In this document: piece after piece, positions 19,400 to 26,972 of the stretch
Numbering within the stretch: position 1 is the stretch's first letter
Layout of the letters: every line of letters begins with the position of its first letter
Source: Longimicrobiales bacterium
Lineage (GTDB): Bacteria; Gemmatimonadota; Gemmatimonadetes; Longimicrobiales; Gaopeijiaceae
Reading direction: 5' to 3'
DNA length: 64,000 nucleotides
Assembly (NCBI GenBank): GCA_951813395.1
Contig: OX638356.1
Span: 909,340-973,339, forward strand
Translations under genes and position numbers: made by a program
The notes under the pieces: generated by a model
What the model saw: the letters and a program-made list of their open reading frames with translations, nothing else
Database searches by the model: none
What the model was told of the DNA's origin: nothing

Positions 19400-19698
19400 C
19401 TAGTAGGGCTCGACATGGTTGGTCCTCTTGCTGGGTCGGGTTCAGGAAGCGCCGGTCGAGGGCCGCAATGGCCTTCTGCCGACGTCAATGCTAGGTATCA
19501 TAATGCCCTTTCAAAGCGCTGTCCGGCTCCAGCGCCTTCCGTAGTCCGGGTGCCATCGCCAAGCCTCGCGCTTCGGATCCTCGACGGGTCGTCACGGCCG
19601 GTGTGGCCCGTCTGGCAGCGGGCGGCCGGGCCGCAAGGCCGGAAGTCGATCGCCTCGGCCCTGAGCACCGCGATGTATCGGGCAGAGGCCAACCCAAC

Positions 19699-20016
19699 AT
19701 GGATGACGTTGAGGCCAAGGTCGTGGAATTGACGGACAGCCTCCGTAAGGAGGTGTTCGACGACTCAATCCGCCGGATACGGCCGCGCCGCCGCCATATT
19801 TTCGCGCTGGTAACGTTCATCCGAACGATGTGGTGGAACCTGGACGACCTGTCGCAGATGCATCCTCTACGTTACGTACTGCCGATCTCGTTCTTGGGCA
19901 GGGGCAAGACCCTGAGGTACTGGCGCGCCGAATGGCTGGCGGAACTCATCCATAAGGGTATCGGCGAGACTGGCCACCAGGAGTTGGGTGGGCGAGAGAT
20001 TAAGTTCGAAGTATGA
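19699..20016 (+). CDS. Hypothetical protein
   Basis: A 105-codon frame starting ATGGATGACGTTGAGGCC and ending at 20,016. The product has a charged N-terminal helix (MDDVEAKVVELTDSLRKEV) and an aromatic, partly hydrophobic middle (HIFALVTFIRTMWWNLDDL). No clear ribosome binding site is visible and I do not recognise it. It lies between the IS1182 element and the convergent four-gene operon. It could be a remnant of a larger gene, or spurious. Confidence 0.3.
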   Translation: MDDVEAKVVELTDSLRKEVFDDSIRRIRPRRRHIFALVTFIRTMWWNLDDLSQMHPLRYVLPISFLGRGKTLRYWRAEWLAELIHKGIGETGHQELGGREIKFEV

Positions 20017-20134
20017 GTTCGCTGCAGGATGGCTTTTCGTCACCGACTCGCCTCTCCAGTCTGCCGCGCAACCCATCCTCCGAATGATGACGGCAACCGC
20101 CGAAACGGGTGTGTCTGAATGGGTGGCCGTCGGA

Positions 20135-20335
20135 TCAATGCTTGCGACTTGGGTTGCTGCACGGCGGGCGAGGAAGCAGCTCGATTCGTGGATCACGCGC
20201 GACGTCGTCGTGTCGCTGGCCCTTCACTGCGTATTCCTGGACGAGCTGGATATCGGGAAGGAACCGGGCCCATGGCAGCCTCAGGGCCTGGTAGCGACTA
20301 AGCCAATCATCTGGGAGAGATTGCCAGTTGATCAT
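20135..20335 (-). CDS. Small hypothetical protein downstream of the DUF6339-like gene
   Basis: A 66-residue frame on the same strand as the four-gene operon, with its ATG 38 bases past the DUF6339-like stop. It reads MINWQSLPDDWLSRYQALRL, then PWARFLPDIQLVQEYAVKGQ, a compositionally plausible small protein. A plus-strand frame of 165 codons overlaps it (19,988-20,485) and is also plausible by composition, so at most one is real. I favour the minus-strand frame because of strand and spacing. Confidence 0.3.
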   Translation of the reverse strand: MINWQSLPDDWLSRYQALRLPWARFLPDIQLVQEYAVKGQRHDDVARDPRIELLPRPPCSNPSRKH

Positions 20336-20373
20336 TACGTGTCTGCCTTGGTAGTGCAGTCTGAGCGTTCCGC

Positions 20374-21261
20374 CTACCGCGTCGTGGCCACGGCCCGCGC
20401 CACGATCTCCCGCATTTCCCTCCACGGCACCGTGTCGAAGCAGAGCGTCTTGCCGAAGGTGGCCAGCTCGCGGACGACGGCTTGAAACTCCTTGGCGGGG
20501 AGGCCGCGACCATCTCTGGCGGCGTCGAAGTACTCGGCGATCAAGGCCGCGTGGAGGCGGGAACTGTTCACGACCGTGATGCGCCGTACCGAGTCGCCAA
20601 CGAGCCGCGCCCAGGCATCGCTGCCCGCGTGGAGCACGCGGTGAGCGTCCTCCACACTGAACGGCTCGCCGACCCTCTTGGACTCGGCGGCGGCGAGCCG
20701 AGCCACGCGGTGGCGCCACCACGCGCATGAGATCGGGCAGTCCACCAGGACCGAAAGCTTGCCTCTCACGTGCGGCAGGCCGCCTATGCGTCTGAACAGG
20801 TTGCGGACGGCAGCATCGGTTGTTGCGGGCACCTTGCCCGTCACCTTCGCGCCGAGGAAGAAGGGATCCAGCCGAGGTTCGAAACACTCTGCCTCCATCC
20901 ACGCGATGTGGCAGAGGGCCCAGAATGCGGGTTGGGCTGCGATTGCAGGGGTGAGATCCGGCAGGGCACCGCAAAGGTCGCTTTCCAGTGCCAAGGGAGG
21001 GTCCCGGTATTCGGATGAGGTCAGCGGACGGGGAAGCTCGGGAGCGTCGATTTCCTGCCGGACGCCCAACCCCAGCTGGCCACGCATATAGCTTGCCAGG
21101 GCCTGCGGCCCCTTCTTGACCGCAGCGACCAACTCATCCTGTAACGGTTTGGCTCTCTCGTTGTGAGCGGTGGCGTGCTTGTCGTCCTTGCGGCCCGTCT
21201 GGACGGCAGCGGTCTGCCAGGTGCTCAGGCGTTCCCGGTGTGCGTGGGATGGCGCCTTCAT
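20374..21261 (-). CDS. DUF6339-like protein, fourth gene of candidate defence operon
   Basis: 295 residues, mostly helical, no signal peptide. The segment VDCPISCAWWRHRVARL (about residues 165-181) followed by VLHAGSDAWARLVGDSVRR resembles the DUF6339 pattern, in which a 'conserved W-W-R' helix precedes a segment listing DxWxxL. N-terminal residues 1-40 are polar and probably flexible. The ATG overlaps the stop of the previous gene (ATGA), so it is translated together with the GHKL ATPase and its partner. DUF6339 proteins have no established biochemical role; their company in accessory islands suggests a role in defence. Family call is tentative. Confidence 0.6.
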   Translation of the reverse strand: MKAPSHAHRERLSTWQTAAVQTGRKDDKHATAHNERAKPLQDELVAAVKKGPQALASYMRGQLGLGVRQEIDAPELPRPLTSSEYRDPPLALESDLCGALPDLTPAIAAQPAFWALCHIAWMEAECFEPRLDPFFLGAKVTGKVPATTDAAVRNLFRRIGGLPHVRGKLSVLVDCPISCAWWRHRVARLAAAESKRVGEPFSVEDAHRVLHAGSDAWARLVGDSVRRITVVNSSRLHAALIAEYFDAARDGRGLPAKEFQAVVRELATFGKTLCFDTVPWREMREIVARAVATTR

Positions 21262-22079
21262 TCGTCGTCCGCCTCCGCCTTCTTATCGGGCAACACGAAC
21301 CGTTCGACTGCGGTGGCGGCGCGTGCCGGATCGTATTCGGAGGGATCCGTCCAGTCGGCCACGTTGGCGTCTTCAAGTACGCTCCTAATGCGCTCCAGAA
21401 CGGGATACTGAGCCGCTTTTCCCCGGTCGTCCGCAGCCGTGTCCTGCGGCGGCCCGACCACGCCGGGGATTCGGCCGAACGCCGCGATCAGCGCGGCGAT
21501 CTGGACGTCTCGGTTTTGGGCACGTGTCTCGAACATTCTTGGCGACATCTTCACATGAAACCGGAGGTCCCCTTCGCCTGTGAACGGCGTGACCGTCATC
21601 CTGCCATCGACAAGATCCTGGTCTGGGAACAGCCTGATAAGGGAGCTTCCCAGCTGTTCCGCGTTGCGGGCGTTGCCTCGAACCAGCCAGCGACCTGGTG
21701 GCACGACGATCGGATTCTCTCCCCATACCGCATGCATACTCTCCGTATCGAGATTGACCTCCTGCGTCGTCACCATGCCCGGTATCACGTAGCTACCCGA
21801 CGTGACCCTGTTCGTGTCCCATTCGAATGCGAACTTCCGCTCCCGGCTCGAGCCCGCCATTCCAGCGTACAACGTCGCCGGGGACCGAAGCTCGACGACC
21901 CATTCGGCCTTCCCTCCGGCCACCAGCTCACCCAGTTGGGTGGCTCCTTGTAGCCTGTGTTCGACTTTACCACTAGCACTGCCAATCACGACCCGCGCCT
22001 CGTAGGCCGCGTCCGGCCAATCCAAGGAGGTATCATCCTCCAGAAGGATGGGGACCGACTTGGAAGTGTAGGCTGTCAA
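21258..22079 (-). CDS. Unknown protein, third gene of candidate defence operon
   Basis: 273 residues, no signal peptide or membrane segment. It is rich in predicted beta strands in the first 170 residues (VVIGSASGKVEHRLQGATQL, WVVELRSPATLYAGMAGSSR) and helical near the end, closing with a very acidic tail (DKKAEADDE). I do not recognise the family. ATGA overlaps at both ends (21,258-21,261 and 22,076-22,079) tie its expression to both neighbours, so it is probably a structural partner of the GHKL protein. Its strand-rich composition would suit a scaffold or recognition domain, an inference only. Confidence 0.75.
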   Translation of the reverse strand: MTAYTSKSVPILLEDDTSLDWPDAAYEARVVIGSASGKVEHRLQGATQLGELVAGGKAEWVVELRSPATLYAGMAGSSRERKFAFEWDTNRVTSGSYVIPGMVTTQEVNLDTESMHAVWGENPIVVPPGRWLVRGNARNAEQLGSSLIRLFPDQDLVDGRMTVTPFTGEGDLRFHVKMSPRMFETRAQNRDVQIAALIAAFGRIPGVVGPPQDTAADDRGKAAQYPVLERIRSVLEDANVADWTDPSEYDPARAATAVERFVLPDKKAEADDE

Positions 22080-24007
22080 TCCCGGTCCTCGCTTTCTCGT
22101 TTGCGGCGGACCAAATCGAGCTCCAGATGCCGGTCCGGATGCACGGACCGCGAGAGGCGGATCACGACGTTGCCGTCACATTCCGATGGCAACCGGACTT
22201 CGGAGTCGTCGCCGACCGAGATGCTCCTGCCATCGATCTCAACGCTTTCGATTTCGAGCCACTCGTCCGGTATCGGGGAATCGCACCCGGCGTCGGAGCC
22301 GGACTCGGCCCGCATGCGAAGACAGATGTCGTCGTTCCCCCGCTCTTCGCGAAGCTCGAACGCGGCTTGCACGCGCGTCCCCGTGCCATGCCCGTCGTCG
22401 GAATCGGACAGCAGCACCAAGCCGCTCCGCATGTCCACCGCCGGACCCGGCGCGGGTGTTCGGCGGGCACGCTTCCTCTTCCTCCGGCGGTGACCGTCGC
22501 CGTTGGACCCCTGCGTCTGGTCATCCTCACCGTTGTCGGAGGTTCCCTCGTTCTTGCCCTTTCTCCTTCGCGGCCGCCTGCGAGGAATGACCTCCGCCAT
22601 GCGTTCCGCGTCGCCGGGGAAGACAGCGAAGCCTTCGGGGGCGAATCCGTCGTCGGTGGCGAGCGGTCCCGCGTGCTCGCTGAGGATGCGCGCCAGACTC
22701 TTCAGCTTCTTGGCAAGCAGCCGTTGGCAATCGGGCTTCAACCTTCGCCTTTCCAAGTCACGGTGGGCCGGGCCCTCGGCGCCACGCACCAAGTCGTAGA
22801 GGGTTCCTTCACGCTCGCTTCCGGGATCCTCCAGCAGCACGACGGCGTCAAATGGCTTGGCCGTGCCGAACGCATGGTACTCCAGGTGCGGGGCGCTGAA
22901 GGTGATCCACATGCCGTCCCGAAACACCTGAACCCGCGTTCGCTCGCTCGACGACAGCGACCGGAAGAGGACGCGCACGGAAGGATCCGACGCAACATCG
23001 CCGAGCGGTGCAACCGCAAGGTCCTTCCCCTGCTGGAGCGTCTCGTAGGCCCGGTAGGCCTGTTCGCCGGGCAACCATCCGCCTCCCGCGCCGCGCCGAG
23101 AGTGCTTCTGCTTCCTGATCTCGGCCAAGCAGCGCTCCAAGGACCCATGATCGATCAATTGGTCCGCGTCCAATGTCTCATCTGTGACCCGAACGACCAT
23201 CTTACGCTCCTGGATTGCGCCAAGAAAGTTCACGGCAGCCACACGGACGATATCGCGGAAGGCCCTTCGGGCGTCGGCCTCGCGGAAATGGTTGAAGCCG
23301 AGAATGGCCACGACCGTGCCGGAATCCTCGATCAGCGTGATCTGTTCCTCCAGGATTCGGGGGACAATTTGGCCGAACTGTGCCGTCTTGAGGTTAAAGG
23401 GCTCCTCAGGTACTGCCCAATACCCGTCGGCGCTCCGACGCAAGGTGCTTCTGTCGCGGGTCGGATGAGTGGCGACGATGGCGTGACCGCTGATCACATG
23501 GTCCTTTGCGCGCCTCCCGGCGTAGAGGACATAGCGCAGATCGGACGCGGCGAAGGCGGCCAGATGCCCCAGTCCGAAGGATCCGGCACCCTTGCGGGGC
23601 TTGTCACTGTTGCCCTGCGACAGGACCGCTCGCATGCGATCATCGTCCAGTCCGATACCGTTGTCACGGCAAAACAGAACCCTTGCCTCGCTGGCCTCCA
23701 AGACCGCCAGGATCCGATCAATCGCGTTTTGCTCATCCAGGGTGAGCTCCCCTTGGCTTTGCTGCCGCTCTTCGTACGCGGCGTGGAATGACGACTCGTA
23801 CTCGGAGATGCCCGGAAAGTCGTCAACCGGCATGCTGGCCACAGTCAAGTGAACCTCAGCGCGCCGCCCGGCGCTGATCGCGGCGTCAAGTGCGTTCTGC
23901 AGGAGCTCCCGCACGACGCCTTCCGCGTAGACGGAACCGCTGGTGACAGCATTCGTGAAGCCATCGATCTTGGCGGTCGGAGGGAAATGGAGCTGGGCGT
24001 TGGGCAC
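22076..24007 (-). CDS. GHKL (Hsp90/MutL-type) ATPase, second gene of candidate defence operon
   Basis: 643 residues. All three ATP-binding boxes of the GHKL fold are present: ELLQNALDAA (E34, N38, D41), DNGIGLDDD (115-123) and GAGSFGLGHLAAF (140-152). A charged, Arg/Lys/Asp-rich linker lies near residues 460-510 (RRRPRRRKGKNEG, HRRRKRKRARR), followed by a C-terminal strand-rich domain of about 130 residues. GHKL ATPases of this size act as ATP-driven clamps (MutL, MORC, Hsp90), and several phage-defence systems use one. Its gene overlaps the next by four bases and starts five bases after the PP-loop gene. Fold is certain; target is unknown. Confidence 0.88.
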   Translation of the reverse strand: MPNAQLHFPPTAKIDGFTNAVTSGSVYAEGVVRELLQNALDAAISAGRRAEVHLTVASMPVDDFPGISEYESSFHAAYEERQQSQGELTLDEQNAIDRILAVLEASEARVLFCRDNGIGLDDDRMRAVLSQGNSDKPRKGAGSFGLGHLAAFAASDLRYVLYAGRRAKDHVISGHAIVATHPTRDRSTLRRSADGYWAVPEEPFNLKTAQFGQIVPRILEEQITLIEDSGTVVAILGFNHFREADARRAFRDIVRVAAVNFLGAIQERKMVVRVTDETLDADQLIDHGSLERCLAEIRKQKHSRRGAGGGWLPGEQAYRAYETLQQGKDLAVAPLGDVASDPSVRVLFRSLSSSERTRVQVFRDGMWITFSAPHLEYHAFGTAKPFDAVVLLEDPGSEREGTLYDLVRGAEGPAHRDLERRRLKPDCQRLLAKKLKSLARILSEHAGPLATDDGFAPEGFAVFPGDAERMAEVIPRRRPRRRKGKNEGTSDNGEDDQTQGSNGDGHRRRKRKRARRTPAPGPAVDMRSGLVLLSDSDDGHGTGTRVQAAFELREERGNDDICLRMRAESGSDAGCDSPIPDEWLEIESVEIDGRSISVGDDSEVRLPSECDGNVVIRLSRSVHPDRHLELDLVRRKRESEDRD

Positions 24008-24012
24008 AGGCG

Positions 24013-25362
24013 TCAGTCAGTGCAGTCGCAGGCGGGTGAACCGGTGGTATAGCGTCCGTTCAGCGCGCAGTCAGTGTTGGCAATGTCGGCATACGATGGG
24101 CCGTTGACGCCGAAGAATCCGAACACTGTGTGGCCCGATCCGTTCCGGGCGGGAGCTGTGCGGCGATAGCGTCGTTCAATGCTATCCCACCAACCGATGT
24201 CGGAAGGCGTGTCGGCCACTCGGTCGGGGTCCAGGCTCTGCGCGACCGCACGCAGATCGTGCGTGCCCTTCATGAAGCAGAAGACACAGTTGCCAGCACC
24301 GGTCGGCAGCTCGAGACCCCGGTCGCGGGCGTTCCAGTAGGTGTCGACATCACTCGTGGTCCAACCCGCGTCGGCCAGTGGAAAATACGGATGCTCGCCG
24401 GGGGGTTGCGTACGGATCGCACACTTCGCGCTTCCAGCGCCCTCGGCGAACAGGGTGCGGTCGAGGATCCGCGTAACGCGCTGTGGTTCGTCCGCACGAA
24501 GCCCAAGCAGCGTAACGAATTCGGCCGGGCGATGACCCCAAAGGCTGACGGGTCCCGGCTCGCCGATCCGCCCGAAGGTAGCGTCCGCGCCCGTGAAGTC
24601 GTTCCAACGCTGTCGGCCGCGGGAGGGTGGCTTGCGCAGGACACACGCGATGCGCGTGCGGAACGAGTCCGATTCGTCAGTCCCCCGGTTCGCACGGTAT
24701 CGCCGCTCGCTGGCATCTCGATCGACAAACGAGCGGTCCGAGTAGTGGCCGTCGTGTCGCGGACCTGCTGTGCCGCCGAGCCACTCCGCCAATAGCAAGT
24801 GGGCGGGGTAAAGCTTGAGCTTGGCCGTGCAACTCCGGGAATGGGGGTTCGGGAGCATGCCCTGGAACGACAGGAGCTCTTCGAACGCCTCCCCTCGAGA
24901 CCGGTATCCGTTCGGGTCGTCCTCGATGGGCCGGCGGGTTACCAGTCGGTAAGAGAGTCGGCGCCGGTACACGCCCCGGTATGCGTCCTCGACTGTGCAG
25001 AACTCGTACCAGAAACACGGCAAGCCGTAGTCGCGCTCGATTTCTTCGCAGCACCTGGCCGCGAACTCGTAGCTCCGCGGGTGCTCGGCGGAGGTGTTGG
25101 CAAAGAGGACCACATCCCCGCGCTCGCCGGAAAGGGTCCCGGCCGAAGCCATCTCCAGGACCAGCGCCGCCGATGAGCGGCCGCCCGAGAACTTGACCAC
25201 GTGCGGCAGAGATTCGTGGTTCGGGTTGCGATAGAGCAGTGGGCCGATGGGCGGGGGTTGTCTCTTAGATTTCACCGCGGTCGCGGATCCGGATTGCCCG
25301 GAAGACGCGCGTGTAAGCGTCGTCAGTTTTGACGGCGATCGGGGAGGAGCTAGGAGAGCCAC
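24013..25362 (-). CDS. PAPS-reductase-like PP-loop enzyme, first gene of candidate defence operon
   Basis: About 449 residues with the GTG start at 25,362, which has AAGG five bases upstream; a GTG at 25,275 would give 420. The PP-loop nucleotide motif is VVKFSGGRSSAAL. Cysteines occur in the places used by DndC-type enzymes for a cluster or sulfur transfer: SRSCTAKLKLYP and GNCVFCFMKGTHDL. The family activates a substrate with ATP and moves sulfur or reduces a sulfated nucleotide; in Dnd and Ssp systems the relative DndC puts sulfur in the DNA backbone. No DndA, DndB, DndD or DndE is visible nearby. First gene of a four-gene operon; DNA modification is an inference. Confidence 0.82.
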   Translation of the reverse strand: MALLAPPRSPSKLTTLTRASSGQSGSATAVKSKRQPPPIGPLLYRNPNHESLPHVVKFSGGRSSAALVLEMASAGTLSGERGDVVLFANTSAEHPRSYEFAARCCEEIERDYGLPCFWYEFCTVEDAYRGVYRRRLSYRLVTRRPIEDDPNGYRSRGEAFEELLSFQGMLPNPHSRSCTAKLKLYPAHLLLAEWLGGTAGPRHDGHYSDRSFVDRDASERRYRANRGTDESDSFRTRIACVLRKPPSRGRQRWNDFTGADATFGRIGEPGPVSLWGHRPAEFVTLLGLRADEPQRVTRILDRTLFAEGAGSAKCAIRTQPPGEHPYFPLADAGWTTSDVDTYWNARDRGLELPTGAGNCVFCFMKGTHDLRAVAQSLDPDRVADTPSDIGWWDSIERRYRRTAPARNGSGHTVFGFFGVNGPSYADIANTDCALNGRYTTGSPACDCTD

Positions 25363-25721
25363 TGTAGCCTTATCAGTTCGGCCAGGAAGAGGGGCTGACC
25401 ACGACGAGGGTGCCCATCGCGAAATGCTCCTGGCTTGCGTCGCGCGAGTCAACTAGGCTCGAATACGAACACCGGGAGTGCGTTGCGGTCAGCTTATGGG
25501 GGCCATTTGGCAACGGTCTGTCGCTAATCGGTGCGCTTCCTCTTTTTTGGGGGTCGTCGTGGACACAGCCCGGGGCGACAATCCCGCCAATGGCAGCGGA
25601 TGCCCATTGACCATCTTATTTCTCCGTATTCTCGTGGTCAACCTAGCCGGTCGGTGCCGCCGCCATGCCGGGCATCTACCGGAGAGTGCCCGGAGTTATA
25701 CTTTGAGGAGGAGGCGCCCCC
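25363..25721. other. Intergenic region before the candidate defence operon
   Basis: About 360 bases with no credible gene. It separates the first gene of the minus-strand operon from a small plus-strand ORF with a strong ribosome binding site, so promoters for both directions should be here. Local AT-rich patches occur near 25,610-25,640. I could not identify a definite -35/-10 pair or a dyad. Confidence 0.4.
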
Positions 25722-25799
25722 ATGGCGGAACATCCGTCCAAAGGACCCGATCCGCCGGCGCCTTGCCGGTTGCCTGTAAATGATCCGCTGTACGGGCTA

Positions 25800-26969
25800 G
25801 TGTAGTGTCCCGTAAGTATCTTGCCATAATAGAGAAGATCGGGTATCATTCCTCTCATCCACCCGAACGAGGAAGATATCATGCCCAGGGGACGTCCGTT
25901 GAAAGCGCTCGAAGTCAGCCGGGGCGCCCGTGAGGAACTCGAGTCGCTGGTGCGTTCGCGCAGCCTGCCCGCCGGGCTCGTCCGCCGTGCCGAGATCGTG
26001 CTTCTGTGCGCCGATGGGTTGGACAACCAGGCGGTCGCCGAGAGGGTCCGCACCGGCCGCCAGACGGTCGGCAAGTGGCGCGAGCGCTTCCGAACCCAGG
26101 GCCTCATGGGCCTGTACGACGAACGCAGGCCGGGAAAGCCTCGTTCCATCGAAGACGACGAGGTCATGGTGCTGCTGAGGAAGACGCTCGACACCCGGCC
26201 TCCCGATGGCAGCACGCACTGGAGCTGCCGCTCCATGGCCGAGGCGGCGGGGCTGTCGAAGTCCACGGTCCACCGCGTGTGGACGGCGTTCAACCTCCAG
26301 CCCCACCGGCAGAAGCACTTCAAGCTCTCCACCGACCCGTTCTTCGCCGAAAAGGTCCGCGACATCGTCGGCCTCTACCTCAACCCGCCGGAGGGCGCGA
26401 TGGTGCTCTGCGTGGACGAGAAGAGCCAGACCCAGGCGCTGGAGCGAACCCAGCCTCTGCTGCCCCTCGGGCTCGGATACGTCGAGGGCGTCACACACGG
26501 CTACATCCGTCACGGCACGACCACCCTCTTCGCCGCCCTGGACGTCGCCACCGGCCAGGTTCTCGCCCAGTGCAAGGCGCGGCATCGCCACCAGGAGTTC
26601 CTGAGCTTCCTCCGGCACATCGACGCCAACGTGCCCCCAGACCTGGATGTCCACCTCGTCGTCGACAACTACGGCACCCACAAGCACGCCAAGGTCAAGC
26701 GCTGGCTCGCCACCCGGCCACGCTACCACATCCACTTCACCCCCACCTACTCCTCCTGGATCAACCAGGTCGAGATCTGGTTCAACATCATCACCCAGAA
26801 GGCCATCCGCCGCGGCTCCTTCTCCTCGGTCACCCAGCTCAAGGAGAAGATCCTCCGCTTCACCGACCAGTACAACCCCGGTGCCCAGCCGTTCATGTGG
26901 ACCGCCACCGCAGACTCCATCCTCCAGAAGATCCAGAGACTATGTACAGCTATCTCTGGGACACAACAC
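25800..26969. mobile_element. IS630-family insertion sequence
   Basis: Terminal inverted repeats GTGTAGTGTCCC (left, 25,800-25,811) and its near complement GGGACACAACAC (right, 26,958-26,969), with one mismatch. The ends are flanked by TA (25,798-25,799 and 26,970-26,971), the standard IS630 target duplication. One intact transposase gene fills the element. Its right TA was later used as the target of the next element. Confidence 0.9.
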
Positions 26970-26972
26970 TAG
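25881..26972 (+). CDS. IS630-family transposase
   Basis: 363 residues, intact. The N-terminal helix-turn-helix domain covers RRAEIVLLCADGLDNQAVAE and a second HTH lies near residue 130 (STHWSCRSMAEAAGLSKSTV). The DDE core has MVLCVDEKSQTQALERTQP (first Asp), LDVHLVVDNYGTHKHAKVK (second Asp) and SSWINQVEIWFNIITQKAI (Glu). The gene runs through the right inverted repeat, and its TAG stop is completed by the TA target copy, so the C-terminus depends on the insertion site. Confidence 0.94.
   Translation: MPRGRPLKALEVSRGAREELESLVRSRSLPAGLVRRAEIVLLCADGLDNQAVAERVRTGRQTVGKWRERFRTQGLMGLYDERRPGKPRSIEDDEVMVLLRKTLDTRPPDGSTHWSCRSMAEAAGLSKSTVHRVWTAFNLQPHRQKHFKLSTDPFFAEKVRDIVGLYLNPPEGAMVLCVDEKSQTQALERTQPLLPLGLGYVEGVTHGYIRHGTTTLFAALDVATGQVLAQCKARHRHQEFLSFLRHIDANVPPDLDVHLVVDNYGTHKHAKVKRWLATRPRYHIHFTPTYSSWINQVEIWFNIITQKAIRRGSFSSVTQLKEKILRFTDQYNPGAQPFMWTATADSILQKIQRLCTAISGTQH

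Larger units (their letters stand above)
17548..19416 (-). pseudogene. Small gene split by the IS1182 insertion (87 codons when rebuilt)
   Basis: On the minus strand an open frame ends at a TAA (17,548-17,550) and runs back to 17,795, where the IS begins. Beyond the IS, the piece 19,404-19,416 carries ATG TCG AGC CCT. Joining both at one copy of the CTAG duplication gives one uninterrupted 87-codon frame, starting MSSPTRSPDPESNRVFIEID and ending EAIRVLRRVLAVLDK, with an AGAGGA ribosome binding site eight bases before the ATG. The product looks like a small soluble helical protein; I do not recognise its family. The perfect frame across the repair is strong evidence that this was a real gene. 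Confidence 0.7.

Noticed and set aside
19988-20485. A 165-codon plus-strand frame next to the DUF6339-like gene
   Set aside because: Its last third is antisense to the DUF6339-like gene and its start lacks a ribosome binding site; the smaller minus-strand frame is preferred, weakly.
24013-25362. The PP-loop enzyme as part of a Dnd or Ssp phosphorothioation system
   Set aside because: No DndA, DndB, DndD, DndE or SspABCD-like gene is present within the window; only the fold and cysteine pattern are shared.
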